Source: Hyphomicrobiales bacterium
GTDB taxonomy: Bacteria; Pseudomonadota; Alphaproteobacteria; Rhizobiales; Rhizobiaceae
DNA: 64,000 nucleotides
Assembly (NCBI GenBank): GCA_900468535.1
Contig: UBTY01000021.1
Coordinates: forward strand, 62,001-126,000
Reading direction: 5' to 3'
Shown here: positions 41,418 through 50,694 of the stretch, piece by piece
Position numbering within the stretch: position 1 is the stretch's first letter
Layout: each line of letters begins with the position of its first letter
Made by a program: the position numbers and the translations under genes
The notes under the pieces: model-generated
Databases searched by the model: none
What the model saw: only the letters and a program-made list of their open reading frames with translations
Told to the model about the DNA's origin: nothing

Positions 41418-43472
41418 ATGGAAAATCTGTGGCGCGACGACACGGCGGAGAAGGTCGTCGCCGATTACGCAGCGAAGGGGATCGGCCGTGACCTTGCGCT
41501 GCGAACCTATACGACCCGGCTTTTGGGCGGTGAACCTCGTCTCGTTCTCCACGGCGGCGGAAACACGTCCGTCAAGACCGAAGCCACCGATATGGTCGGC
41601 GATACGCACGTGGTGTTGTGCGTAAAGGGGAGCGGATGGGACATGGGCACGATAGAGCCGCCCGGCCTGCCTGCGGTGAAGATGGGCCCGCTTCTGAAGA
41701 GCCGCAGGTTCGAGAAGCTATCCGATGAAGACATGGTGACGCTGTTGCGGGCCAATCTCATGGATCCGGCCGCTCCAAATCCGTCGGTTGAGGCGCTGCT
41801 TCATGCCTTCCTGCCGCACAAGTTCGTCGATCATACCCATTCGACCGCGATCCTTGCGATTGCCGACCAGGCCGAAAGCCGAACGATGTCGCAACAGCTA
41901 TTCGGCAAGAAGATGGGCTTCGTGCCTTACATCATGCCCGGCTTTGCCTTGGCCAAGGCCGCCGCAGAGGTCTTCGAGCAGGACCCGACGGTCGAAGGGC
42001 TGATCCTCGACAAGCACGGAATATTCACGTTCGGCGAAACGGCGAAAGAAGCCTATGACCGAATGATCCACTACGTCACGCTTGCGGAGGACTACGTTAC
42101 GCGAAACGGGCGCAATCCCTTTACGCCCGCCCGCCTCCCAGCCGCGATTGCGGACGCGAACGATATTGCGCCAATGCTGCGTGGCGCGGTCGCCGTGAAC
42201 AAAGGTAACGGCCGCTTCGACCGCATGGTGAGCGTCTTCCGGAGTTCCCCTGCTATCCTCGATTTCGTCAACGCGGCGGAGGTCGAGGATATGGCTGCGC
42301 GCGGCGTCTCGACCCCCGACCTCTCGATCCGCATCAAGACAGGCCCGGTCGTACTGCCAGCGCCGGCGCGAGAAGCGCTGGCCGGCTATCGCGACGTCAT
42401 CGATCAGCGCGTTGCATCTTTTGTCGCCGATTACACCGAGTATTTCCGCAGCAATGACGCCCGAACCGACGTAAGGCGCATCATGCTCGATCCGAAGCCG
42501 CGGCTGACCCTAGTGCCCGGCGTCGGCATGTTTGGCCATGGACGCACCTACAAGGATGCCGCGATAGCGGCCGATGTCGGCGAAATGTGGATCGAGGCGG
42601 CGCGAGATGCTGAATCGGTGGGACGTTTCGAACCGGTAAGCCGTTCGGATCTCTTCGATCTCGAATATTGGTCGCTGGAACAGGCAAAGCTCAGCGGCGC
42701 CAAGCCAAAGCCGTTTACGGGCCAGGTTGTTCTTGTGACAGGTGGTGCCGGCGCCATCGGCGCTGCGATCGTGAAAGCCTTCGCCGCCGAGGGTGCCCAT
42801 GCTGTCATTGTCGACCTGGATGGCGAAAAGGCAGCCGCGATCGCGAAGGCCGTTGGCAACAGCGCAATCGGCGTAGGATGTGACATAACGGATCCCGCAT
42901 CTGTCCGTGCCGCTTTTGATGCGGCCGTGTCGAGGTTCGGCGGGGTCGATATCGTCGTCTCCAACGCCGGCGCCGCTTGGGAAAGCCCGATCGCCACGAT
43001 GGACGATGCGCTTCTACGAAAGAGCTTCGAGCTCAACTTCTTCGCTCACCAGAGCGTGGCACAGAATGCCGTGCGCGTCATGAAGGCCCAGGCAACCGGC
43101 GGCGTCCTGCTCTTCAATGCATCGAAGCAGGCGGTCAATCCAGGCGCAAAATTCGGCGCCTATGGTTTGCCGAAGGCAGCAACACTCTTCTTGTCCCGCC
43201 AATACGCGCTCGAGCACGGCGCGGACAACATCCGCGTCAACGCCGTGAACGCCGACCGGATCCGCTCCGGTCTGCTGAACGACGAGATGATTGAGAACCG
43301 ATCGGCTGCACGCGGTGTGTCAACGGACGAGTATATGGCTGGAAACCTTCTCGGCCTCGAGGTGACGGCGGATGACGTGGCGCGAGCCTTCGTCCATCAC
43401 GCGCTGGCGGAACGCACGACAGCAGACGTTACGACAGTCGACGGCGGAAACATCGCAGCGGCAATGCGTTAG
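41418..43472 (+). CDS. Bifunctional class II sugar-phosphate aldolase / short-chain dehydrogenase (RhaD-like fusion)
   Basis: 684 residues from the ATG at 41418, preceded by GGGAGG. Residues 1 to about 400 are a class II (FucA/RhaD-like) aldolase with RLVLHGGGNTSVK, the metal-binding HxH in FVDHTHSTA (residues 139 and 141) and GLILDKHGIFTFG. A dehydrogenase domain follows from about residue 425: VVLVTGGAGAIGAAIVKAF, IVVSNAGAAWE, the Ser-Tyr-Lys set ending YGLPKAATLFL, and TTVDGGNIAAAMR at the end. Fusions of this type in rhizobia split rhamnulose-1-phosphate and oxidise the aldehyde. Here, beside mtnK and mtnA, the likely substrate is 5-methylthio- or 5-deoxyribulose-1-phosphate, giving DHAP and a C2 aldehyde that the dehydrogenase oxidises. 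A strong terminator follows. Confidence 0.88.
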   Translation: MENLWRDDTAEKVVADYAAKGIGRDLALRTYTTRLLGGEPRLVLHGGGNTSVKTEATDMVGDTHVVLCVKGSGWDMGTIEPPGLPAVKMGPLLKSRRFEKLSDEDMVTLLRANLMDPAAPNPSVEALLHAFLPHKFVDHTHSTAILAIADQAESRTMSQQLFGKKMGFVPYIMPGFALAKAAAEVFEQDPTVEGLILDKHGIFTFGETAKEAYDRMIHYVTLAEDYVTRNGRNPFTPARLPAAIADANDIAPMLRGAVAVNKGNGRFDRMVSVFRSSPAILDFVNAAEVEDMAARGVSTPDLSIRIKTGPVVLPAPAREALAGYRDVIDQRVASFVADYTEYFRSNDARTDVRRIMLDPKPRLTLVPGVGMFGHGRTYKDAAIAADVGEMWIEAARDAESVGRFEPVSRSDLFDLEYWSLEQAKLSGAKPKPFTGQVVLVTGGAGAIGAAIVKAFAAEGAHAVIVDLDGEKAAAIAKAVGNSAIGVGCDITDPASVRAAFDAAVSRFGGVDIVVSNAGAAWESPIATMDDALLRKSFELNFFAHQSVAQNAVRVMKAQATGGVLLFNASKQAVNPGAKFGAYGLPKAATLFLSRQYALEHGADNIRVNAVNADRIRSGLLNDEMIENRSAARGVSTDEYMAGNLLGLEVTADDVARAFVHHALAERTTADVTTVDGGNIAAAMR

Positions 43473-43537
43473 GCAAGGCATGGCCTCAGTGGGAAGGAGG
43501 CCAGCTTCCACCTGTTGCAGCTAGAACAAAGAATAAA

Positions 43538-43565
43538 AAAGGGACGACCGACCGGTCGTCCCTTT
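43538..43565. terminator. Strong bidirectional terminator between convergent operons
   Basis: AAAGGGACGACC-GACC-GGTCGTCCCTTT, a perfect 12-bp stem with four-base loop, followed by CTCTTTTGT. It is flanked by A-rich and T-rich tracts, so it can act in both directions. It separates the aldolase/dehydrogenase gene from the convergent binding-protein gene. Confidence 0.9.
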
Positions 43566-43587
43566 CTCTTTTGTCAATGCGATCTGC

Positions 43588-44631
43588 TTAGGGCTTCGGC
43601 ATCCAAGCGGGCATGGCAACGTCGGCATGCGCGAATTGCGGCAGCTTCACGCCGAGTTCTTCCATGTTCTTGATATCCTGATCATTCAGATCTTTCTGAG
43701 TGATCAGCGTTGGCGGCACGATGACCTGGTGGCCCGGGTCTTCGCCGGCAAGAAGCATGGCCAGCGTGCGCACCGAGACCTGACCAACGACAGCCGGATT
43801 CGTTGCAGCCGTCGCAGCCCAGGCAGAACCCGATTCCCGCATCGCCGCGATATCAGGCGTCGAAATGTCTGCGGAGTAGATCTTCACGTTCGACGACAGG
43901 CCAGCCTCATCGACGGCAATTTTCACGCCCTTGGCAAATTCGTCGTAGGGCGCAAACATCACGGTGATGTCAGGGTTGGCGGAGATTACCGAACGAGCCT
44001 GGTTCGCAACGGAGTTGGCAATCGGATTATCCATCGTGCCGAACTGGGCGGCTTCGTTGATGCCGTTGTACTTTGCCTTGAACTGCTTCCAGGTCTCGTC
44101 ACGACGATCGAGCGGCGCAATACCGGCTACGTACACGTAGCCTGCCTTGAAGCTTTCGCCGTTGTCCTTCACCGCCTGCTCCAGAGCCAGGCGAGCAAGG
44201 TCGCGGTCCGACTGCTCGACTTGGGGAATCTTGTCGTTCTCGACATTGACGTCGAAGGCGACAACCTTGATACCGGCATCGATCGCACGCTGTGCGGCTT
44301 CCTTCATGGATTCCGTCAGGCCGTGCTGGATGATGATGCCCTGGACCTTGAGCGCGATCGCCTGGTCGACCATGTCAGCCTGGAGCGCCGCATCCTGTCG
44401 GCTGTCGAAAACCTGCAGCTGGACGCCGAGCGCCTTTGCCTGTGCCTCCACACCGGCAAGGTACGACTGGAAGAAGTCGCCGGTCGACAGATAGCGCACA
44501 AGCGCGATCTTCACGTCGCCCGGTTTGTCGAATGGCTTTGGCATGTCTGCCGCCGCCAATGGACCGGCGAATGCCGTCGCGCCCATCAGCCCGAGCGTTA
44601 ATTTGCCCAGGGTTCTACGTGTTATGTTCAT
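43588..44631 (-). CDS. Periplasmic sugar-binding protein (CUT2 type) of the mtnK-linked importer
   Basis: 347 residues from the ATG at 44631 with GGAGGAG seven bases upstream. The N-terminus MNITRRTLGKLTLGLMGATA with Ala-rich end (PLAAA) could be a twin-arginine or Sec signal. The mature type I fold shows KIALVRYLSTGDFFQSYLAG, DSRQDAALQADMVDQAIALK, GIIIQHGLTESM and VVAFDVNVENDKI. Last gene of a transporter operon read as ATPase - permease - binding protein. The genes divergent from it encode MtnK and MtnA, so the ligand is probably 5-methylthioribose, 5-deoxyribose or a related pentose or nucleoside-derived sugar. Confidence 0.91.
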   Translation of the reverse strand: MNITRRTLGKLTLGLMGATAFAGPLAAADMPKPFDKPGDVKIALVRYLSTGDFFQSYLAGVEAQAKALGVQLQVFDSRQDAALQADMVDQAIALKVQGIIIQHGLTESMKEAAQRAIDAGIKVVAFDVNVENDKIPQVEQSDRDLARLALEQAVKDNGESFKAGYVYVAGIAPLDRRDETWKQFKAKYNGINEAAQFGTMDNPIANSVANQARSVISANPDITVMFAPYDEFAKGVKIAVDEAGLSSNVKIYSADISTPDIAAMRESGSAWAATAATNPAVVGQVSVRTLAMLLAGEDPGHQVIVPPTLITQKDLNDQDIKNMEELGVKLPQFAHADVAMPAWMPKP

Positions 44632-44683
44632 TTCAGTCTCCTCCACTGGTGAACCTTGTCTATCCGCCTGCGGGCTGCGCCCG

Positions 44684-45733
44684 TCAGGGTTTGCCTCTTT
44701 TCGAGAGGGCAAAGGTGAAGATCAGGGCGATCACGAGGACGGCGCCCTTCACGAAATCCTGGGTGTAATAGGGCGCGTTCATCATCGTCAGCCCCTGAAG
44801 AAGAATGCCGACGAAGAGTGCGCCAACCGCGGTGCCGAACGCATTTGGCTTGGCGGCTCCCATGACCGCAAAGCCGATGAGCGCTGCGGCAACGGCATCG
44901 AGTAGAAGATTGTTGCCGGACGCGATGTCCCCGCGGCCGAGACGCGCCGCGAGAAGGATCCCGCCGATCGACGCGAAGACACCGGATATGATGTAAGCCG
45001 AGATCTTGTAGGCATTGACCGGAGCGCCGGCGAGGCTTGCGGCGCGCTCGTTGGAGCCAACCGCATACATCATGCGACCGAAGCGGGTATATTCGAGGAA
45101 GAACCAGATCACGATCGCCAGCACGATCAGCACCACGACCGATACAGGCACGAGATTCGGCAGAATGAAATCGAAACGGTGGCGCCCAAGCGCAAGGAAT
45201 GCCGGGCTGAAGGTACCACTCGCTACGGATCCGTCCGGCAATGTCATCCCGGTCGCGATTGACCGCCCCTCCGTCGGAATTCGCTGAAGGCCGAGCAACA
45301 GGAACATCATCCCCAGCGTCGCAAGAAGATCCGGCACCCGCATGTAGACGATAATGACACCGTTGATCAGCCCGACCAGCACGCCGATCGCCAAGCACAC
45401 CAGCGTAGCGGTGACGGCATCGCCGCCCATCACCACCATCACGTAGGACGAGGCCATCATCGCGGTGGTCGCGACGGAGCCGATCGAGAGATCGAATCCA
45501 CCGACCACCAGCGTCGCCGTCACGCCAAGCGCGAGGATGCCGGTGATCGATACGGATTGGAAGATGAAGACAGCGCTCTGCGGCGAGGCGAAGCCACCGG
45601 TGACGAGCGAGAAGTAGACGACCATACCGGCGAGAAGCACGAGAAACCCGTACTTGATCACCATCTCCCGTAAGCCCGGTGCGGTCGGGACGACGGACGT
45701 CATAGGTGTGGCCTTGCTCTGTTCACTGCTCAT
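44684..45733 (-). CDS. Sugar ABC importer permease (RbsC type) of the mtnK-linked importer
   Basis: 349 residues with eight to ten hydrophobic segments. RbsC marks are ALGVTATLVVGGFDLSIGSV near residue 72, VGSNERAASLAGAPVNAYKI near residue 226 and LLDAVAAALIGFAVMGAAKP near residue 275. It overlaps the ATPase stop by four bases (ATGA). Membrane subunit of the importer. Confidence 0.93.
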   Translation of the reverse strand: MSSEQSKATPMTSVVPTAPGLREMVIKYGFLVLLAGMVVYFSLVTGGFASPQSAVFIFQSVSITGILALGVTATLVVGGFDLSIGSVATTAMMASSYVMVVMGGDAVTATLVCLAIGVLVGLINGVIIVYMRVPDLLATLGMMFLLLGLQRIPTEGRSIATGMTLPDGSVASGTFSPAFLALGRHRFDFILPNLVPVSVVVLIVLAIVIWFFLEYTRFGRMMYAVGSNERAASLAGAPVNAYKISAYIISGVFASIGGILLAARLGRGDIASGNNLLLDAVAAALIGFAVMGAAKPNAFGTAVGALFVGILLQGLTMMNAPYYTQDFVKGAVLVIALIFTFALSKRGKP

Positions 45734-47247
45734 ATTGCGTTGACCTGCTGATAGAATTGACCCGCTATCTCCGACAGCAGGCGCTCGACGTCGATGTCGG
45801 CGTTGCGATGCTCGCCAACGATAGTGTGTTCCGACATGACAAGAATGCGGTCGGCGACCTCCAGGGCTTCGTCGAGCTCCGTGAGGAAAACGATGGTGGC
45901 GCGACCGGCAGCGGTAGCGCGAAGCTTCGCGCCAATGTCACGCCGCGCGGCGATGTCCACACCCTGAAATGGCTCATCGAGGATGAGAAGACGTGATGGC
46001 TCCGAAAGCCATCGCCCGACCATGACCTTCTGCTGATTGCCGCCCGACAATGTCTGCATGTCGTTGCGTTCGCTGCGGCACACGATGCCGAGCGACGCGA
46101 TCTGCCCCCGCGCCTTGGTTCGCTCTGCGCGACGGTTCGAAATGCCGAGGCGCGACAGACGGCGCAGGAACGGAAGGCTCATGTTTTCGTAGATATTGAA
46201 GTCAGGAACAATTCCACTCTCGGAACGATCCTTGGCCACGAGAAACACGCCGCTTGCTATGGCTTGCGCGGTGTTTCTCGGCGCATATCGCTCGCCATGA
46301 AGCACCATCTCGCCGGCGATTGGCGCCCTGGCGCCGAAGAGCGTTTCAGCAAGCGCGGTCTTGCCGACACCCACGAGACCGGTGACCGCAACGACCTCGC
46401 CTTCCCCTAGCTCGATGTCGATCGGGCGCGAGCGTTCGGTAAGCTTGAGGCTACGGACTTCAAGGACGGGAGCATTGGCATCCCGCAGCGCGATGGCGCC
46501 GGCAGCGATCGTTCGACCGAGCATCGCATTGACCGCGCCTTCATAATCGATATCCGGTCCCTCGAAGCGACCGGTAATGCGCCCGTCGCGGAGCGAGACG
46601 ATGCTATCAGCCAGTCGGCGGATGTCCGACATGCGGTGCGAGATATAGAGAATCGCTACTCCCCGCGCCTTCAGACGGTCGACAAGTTCGAACAGCCGTT
46701 CGGCTTCCGCGCTTGAAAGCGAGGACGTCGGCTCGTCGAGAACCAGAACCTTGGGTTCATGCGCCATGGCACGGGCGATCGCCACCATCTGGCGGTCGGC
46801 AAGGGTAAGGTCGCTGACATCAGCGGCGAGATCGATATCCAGCCCCATGCGGGCAGCAACGGCCGCGGCCTCGCGACGCACACGACGCGGGTTGAAAAAT
46901 GTACGCGCGCCACGCCCGTTCAGACGGTCCAGCGTCAGGTTGGTCGCAACATCGAGGTCGGCAACCACGCCGTCATTGATATTCTGGTGAACCGTCACGA
47001 CGCCCGAACGGATAGCCTGTGCAGGCGTTGATGGCTCGAAAGCCTCGCCGGCAAGGTTCATCGAACCGGTGTCAAGCGAGTAGACGCCGCTCAGGATACG
47101 CACGAGCGTCGACTTTCCCGCACCATTCGCGCCCATCAGAACCGTAACGGCTCCGGCATTGAGATCGAGATCGACCCCCTGGAGCACCTGCACGGCTCCA
47201 AAGGATTTGCGCACGCCCTCGATGCGAAACACAGCTCGTTCGCTCAT
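45730..47247 (-). CDS. Sugar ABC importer ATPase, double domain, of the mtnK-linked importer
   Basis: 505 residues, ATG preceded by GGGAGGAGATC. Domain 1: Walker A GANGAGKSTLVRIL near residue 38, SDLTLADRQMVAIARAMAHE, Walker B VLVLDEPTSSLSSAE. Domain 2: GLVGVGKTALAETLFG as the second P-loop, TLSGGNQQKVMVGRWL and LLILDEPFQGVDIAARRD. First gene of the transporter operon. Its promoter faces mtnK across 144 bases containing an 11-bp inverted repeat that overlaps both -35 elements. Confidence 0.93.
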   Translation of the reverse strand: MSERAVFRIEGVRKSFGAVQVLQGVDLDLNAGAVTVLMGANGAGKSTLVRILSGVYSLDTGSMNLAGEAFEPSTPAQAIRSGVVTVHQNINDGVVADLDVATNLTLDRLNGRGARTFFNPRRVRREAAAVAARMGLDIDLAADVSDLTLADRQMVAIARAMAHEPKVLVLDEPTSSLSSAEAERLFELVDRLKARGVAILYISHRMSDIRRLADSIVSLRDGRITGRFEGPDIDYEGAVNAMLGRTIAAGAIALRDANAPVLEVRSLKLTERSRPIDIELGEGEVVAVTGLVGVGKTALAETLFGARAPIAGEMVLHGERYAPRNTAQAIASGVFLVAKDRSESGIVPDFNIYENMSLPFLRRLSRLGISNRRAERTKARGQIASLGIVCRSERNDMQTLSGGNQQKVMVGRWLSEPSRLLILDEPFQGVDIAARRDIGAKLRATAAGRATIVFLTELDEALEVADRILVMSEHTIVGEHRNADIDVERLLSEIAGQFYQQVNAI

Positions 47248-47286
47248 GATCTCCTCCCAATTTCGTCAGGTTAAGATAGGCAATCA

Positions 47287-47313
47287 TCAAATGTCAAGGC
47301 CATTGACATTTGA
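47287..47313. promoter_or_regulatory. Divergent promoter with 11-bp inverted repeat, candidate SorC operator
   Basis: TCAAATGTCAA-GGCCA-TTGACATTTGA is a perfect inverted repeat midway between the transporter ATPase gene and mtnK. A TTGACA (-35) lies in each arm, pointing outwards: towards mtnK with TTACCT 17 bases on, and towards the transporter with TTAACC 17 bases on. TTGACATTTGACAG at 47303-47316 matches TTGACTTTTGTCAG at 40332 in 12 of 14 positions. Confidence 0.65.
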
Positions 47314-47391
47314 CAGAATGACGCCTTACCTAGCATCAAGGACATGGCGATGTGCGGTTGGAGGCCGCGCCATGTGCAGGAGGAGAACTAC

Positions 47392-48663
47392 ATGGACAAG
47401 CAAGTCTTCGAGGCGCTGAGCGCCGAGACCTTGCCGAGCCGGCTTGGCAGCAATGATGTGCTCAAAGACAAGATCGGTGCGGATCACACCCACTGGAATG
47501 TTCGGGAAGTTGGCGACGGCAATCTCAACCTCGTCTTTATCGTCACCGGCGACAAGGGCGCCGCCATTGTGAAGCAGGCGCTGCCTTATGTCAGACTGGT
47601 TGGCGAAAGCTGGCCGCTGCCGCTGAAGCGCTCCTTTTTCGAGTATCACGCACTCGTGCGCCAGTCCGCGCGTGATCCCGGCATAATCCCGGAGATCTAT
47701 GTTTTCGACATGGCCCAGGCGATCATCGTCATGGAATACCTGACGCCGCATGTGATCCTGCGCCGGGCACTCATCGAGGGCCGTCAGCTTTCGCGGATCG
47801 GCAGGGATCTTGGCCTGTTCGTTGCCCGCACTCTGTTCCGCGGCTCCGATCTCTCCTTGCCAACCCAGGAGAAGAAGGCCGACATGGCCCTCTTCGCCGA
47901 CAATGTGGAGCTCTGCGACATCACCGAAAACCTGGTGTTCTCGGATCCATACTTCGAAGCTGCGATGAACCGCCACACATCGCCCCAGCTTGATCCGCTG
48001 GTCGCGGAGCTTCGAGCCGATCGGGACCTCAAGGTCGAGGCGCAGAGGTTGAAGCATCTCTTCTCCGCGAAGGCCGAGACCCTTTGCCATGGCGACCTGC
48101 ACACCGGTTCGGTGATGGTCACAGACACCGAAACCAAAGTGATCGATCCTGAATTTGCCTTTTACGGACCGATCAGCTTCGACATCGGCATGCTGCTCGC
48201 CAATTTCTGGATGAGCTACTTTTCCCAGAGCGGTCACGAAACGACGTCAGGCGAACGCGATGCGATGCGTGACTACCTGCTGGAGACCGTCGACACGATC
48301 TGGCACACGTTCCGCGCCGAGTTCGCTACGCTTTGGCGCACCGAGCGCAAGGGCATCCTCTATCAGGCGCGGCTGTTCGAAGAACGCGGCGACCCGCTTG
48401 CGGCCGAACAGGCTCTGAACATCGTGCTCGATGAAATCTATCGGGAGATGCTGGGCTTCGCGGGCATCGAAATTCACCGCCGTATCCTCGGCCTTGCCCA
48501 CAATGCCGATTTCGAAACGATCGCCGACCCCGACCGCCGTGCTTCCTGCGAAGCAAAAGCGCTGAAACTCGGGCGTCATCTCGCCGTCAACCGACACCGT
48601 ATCCACTGCCTGAGCGACATTCGCGAAACCGTGGAACGGCTGCAGAAGGAGACACTCGCGTGA
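47392..48663 (+). CDS. mtnK: S-methyl-5-thioribose kinase (or 5-deoxyribose-type kinase)
   Basis: 423 residues from the ATG at 47392, which has AGGAGGAG six bases upstream. The aminoglycoside-phosphotransferase-like fold of MtnK is clear: [10 protein letters not shown] and [17 protein letters not shown] near residues 45-80, [11 protein letters not shown], the catalytic-loop motif [13 protein letters not shown] near residue 230 and [17 protein letters not shown]. MtnK phosphorylates O1 of 5-methylthioribose, and some relatives accept 5-deoxyribose. It is the first gene of a five-gene operon and is coupled to mtnA (GTGA overlap). No MTA phosphorylase or nucleosidase gene is in the window, so the free sugar, brought in by the divergent importer, is the probable substrate. 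Confidence 0.92.
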   Translation: MDKQVFEALSAETLPSRLGSNDVLKDKIGADHTHWNVREVGDGNLNLVFIVTGDKGAAIVKQALPYVRLVGESWPLPLKRSFFEYHALVRQSARDPGIIPEIYVFDMAQAIIVMEYLTPHVILRRALIEGRQLSRIGRDLGLFVARTLFRGSDLSLPTQEKKADMALFADNVELCDITENLVFSDPYFEAAMNRHTSPQLDPLVAELRADRDLKVEAQRLKHLFSAKAETLCHGDLHTGSVMVTDTETKVIDPEFAFYGPISFDIGMLLANFWMSYFSQSGHETTSGERDAMRDYLLETVDTIWHTFRAEFATLWRTERKGILYQARLFEERGDPLAAEQALNIVLDEIYREMLGFAGIEIHRRILGLAHNADFETIADPDRRASCEAKALKLGRHLAVNRHRIHCLSDIRETVERLQKETLA

Positions 48664-49754
48664 AAGTCGGAGAACGACACTACCACACGATCTGGCTTAG
48701 CGAAGATGGTCGCTCCGTCGACATCATCGACCAGCGCTGGCTCCCGCATGAATTTCGTGTCGTGACATTGAAGACAGTCGCGGACATTGCAGTCGCAATT
48801 CGCGACATGTGGGTGCGCGGTGCACCGCTGATCGGCGTCACGGCGGCGTACGGCATCGCGATCGCCATGGCGAATGATCCTTCCGATGCGCACCTCAACG
48901 CGGTGTGGGACGAACTGAACGAAACGCGACCGACGGCGATCAACCTGCGTTGGGCGTTGAATGCGATGCGCGATCATCTGCTGCCACTATCGCCCGAGGC
49001 CCGAACCGAAGCCGCATATAGACGAGCAGCGGAAATCGCGGAAGAGGATGTCCAGCTCAACCGCGCGATCGGCGCCAACGGCCTCGAAATCATCCGTGGC
49101 ATCGCCGCGAAGAAGAAGCCCGGCGAGCCGGTTCGCATTCTCACCCATTGCAATGCCGGCTGGCTGGCAACGGTCGACTACGGCACGGCGACGGCGCCGA
49201 TTTACATGGCGGTCGAAGAGGGTATTCCGGTTCACGTTTATGTCGACGAAACGCGCCCGCGTAATCAGGGGGCCTACCTCACGGCTTGGGAGATGAACGG
49301 CCACGGCGTGCCGCATACGCTGATCGTCGACAATGCCGGCGGCCACCTGATGCAGCATGGCGACATCGACATGGTGATCGTCGGCACCGATCGCACCACT
49401 GCTAATGGCGACGTCTGCAACAAGATCGGCACCTATCTCAAGGCGCTTGCCGCGCGCGACAACGGCGTCCCCTTCTATGTCGCCCTTCCTTCGCCAACGA
49501 TCGACTGGACAGTTCACGACGGCATCGCGGAAATCCCGATCGAAGAGCGGGCAAGTGACGAGGTGAGCTTCGTGCAGGGGCGTGCGCCTGATGGGTCGAT
49601 TTCGACCGTGCGTATTTCTCCAGAAGGCAGCCCTGCGGCCAATCCGGCCTTCGACGTAACGCCGGCAAGGCTGATCACCGGCCTCATCACCGAGCGTGGC
49701 GTCGCAACACCGTCGCCCGAAGGCCTCAAGGCACTCTTCCCTGAACGGAGCTGA
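48660..49754 (+). CDS. mtnA: S-methyl-5-thioribose-1-phosphate isomerase
   Basis: 364 residues; GTG start overlaps the mtnK stop, with AAGGAG upstream. MtnA features are [18 protein letters not shown], the catalytic cysteine in [18 protein letters not shown] (about residue 163) and the catalytic Asp in [19 protein letters not shown] (about residue 243). The enzyme turns the aldose-1-phosphate into the ketose 5-methylthioribulose-1-phosphate, or 5-deoxyribulose-1-phosphate from 5-deoxyribose. Its product is the branch point between the aldolase fusion at 41418 and the RuBisCO-like protein at 51696. The gene ends two bases before the transketolase N-terminal subunit gene. Confidence 0.94.
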   Translation: MKVGERHYHTIWLSEDGRSVDIIDQRWLPHEFRVVTLKTVADIAVAIRDMWVRGAPLIGVTAAYGIAIAMANDPSDAHLNAVWDELNETRPTAINLRWALNAMRDHLLPLSPEARTEAAYRRAAEIAEEDVQLNRAIGANGLEIIRGIAAKKKPGEPVRILTHCNAGWLATVDYGTATAPIYMAVEEGIPVHVYVDETRPRNQGAYLTAWEMNGHGVPHTLIVDNAGGHLMQHGDIDMVIVGTDRTTANGDVCNKIGTYLKALAARDNGVPFYVALPSPTIDWTVHDGIAEIPIEERASDEVSFVQGRAPDGSISTVRISPEGSPAANPAFDVTPARLITGLITERGVATPSPEGLKALFPERS

Positions 49755-49756
49755 CA

Positions 49757-50692
49757 ATGGCCCTGACCAACCAGAAGACCACCGAGGAATTCGCGCTCGG
49801 CATCCGCCGGCGCGTCTTCTTCCACACGATGAAGAACAACGGCGGTTATCTCAGCCAGGCCTGCTCCGCTGCGGAAAGCCTGGCTATCCTTTACAATGAG
49901 CTTCTCGAGCTTGGCGAGCCGACGCTTCCCAAAGTGCCGCTGCCGTTCGGCGGCGTTCCCTCGGCAAACAACCCGGATGCCTTTACGGGCGCCGGCTACC
50001 ATGGGCCTATCGGCCCCGACTTCGACCGTCTCTTCATCTCGCCTGCTCATTATGCCCTCGTCGTCTACTCGGCCCTGATCGAAGCCGGACGCATGGACGA
50101 GCACGCGCTTGACCATTTCAACAAGGATGGCAGCTCGGTCGAGATGATCGGTGCCGAGCACAGCCCTGGCATGGAAGTGACGACCGGTTCTCTGGCGCAG
50201 GGCCTGTCGATGGCCTCGGGCGTCGCCTGGGCCCGTCAACGAAAAGGCGAAACCGGCAAGGTCTGGGTCTACATGTCGGACGGGGAATTCCAGGAAGGAC
50301 AAACCTGGGAATGCCTGGCGGCCATGGCTCATCATCGCATAGACAACATCAGGGTCATCGTCGACGTAAACAGCCAGCAGTGCGACGGCGCCATGTCGTC
50401 GGTGCTCGACCTTGGCGACCTCGCATCGCGTATCGCCGCGTTCGGCGTCACCTGCCGTTCGGTCGACGGCCACAGCCTGGATGCGTTGCGGGCGGCCGCA
50501 GACAGTGCAGAGCCCGGAAAGCCTTTGGTGATCCTCGCCCAGACATCACCATTCCAGGGCATGAACTATCTGAAGAAGCGATTTCCGCGCCTTCACTACG
50601 TACGCTTCAAGAGCGCCGAAGAGCGGTCGGAAATGCAGGCAGCTCTTGCCGATGAACTCGGAATTGATACGCGCGCGATGGAAGGTGCCTGA
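49757..50692 (+). CDS. Transketolase-like N-terminal (TPP-binding) subunit
   Basis: 311 residues, comparable to the first third to half of transketolase. The TPP/metal motif reads SDGEFQEGQTWECLAAMAHH, ending with the pattern VIVDVNSQQCDG; Ser replaces the usual Gly of GDG. GAEHSPGMEVTTGSLAQGLS is the conserved cofactor-binding stretch. The partner subunit is encoded by the next gene, two bases later. Split transketolases of this kind often act in specialised pathways. In this operon it could cleave or transfer the C2 unit of a 1-substituted xylulose-5-phosphate made by the RuBisCO-like protein; that reaction is an inference. Confidence 0.9.
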   Translation: MALTNQKTTEEFALGIRRRVFFHTMKNNGGYLSQACSAAESLAILYNELLELGEPTLPKVPLPFGGVPSANNPDAFTGAGYHGPIGPDFDRLFISPAHYALVVYSALIEAGRMDEHALDHFNKDGSSVEMIGAEHSPGMEVTTGSLAQGLSMASGVAWARQRKGETGKVWVYMSDGEFQEGQTWECLAAMAHHRIDNIRVIVDVNSQQCDGAMSSVLDLGDLASRIAAFGVTCRSVDGHSLDALRAAADSAEPGKPLVILAQTSPFQGMNYLKKRFPRLHYVRFKSAEERSEMQAALADELGIDTRAMEGA

Positions 50693-50694
50693 CC

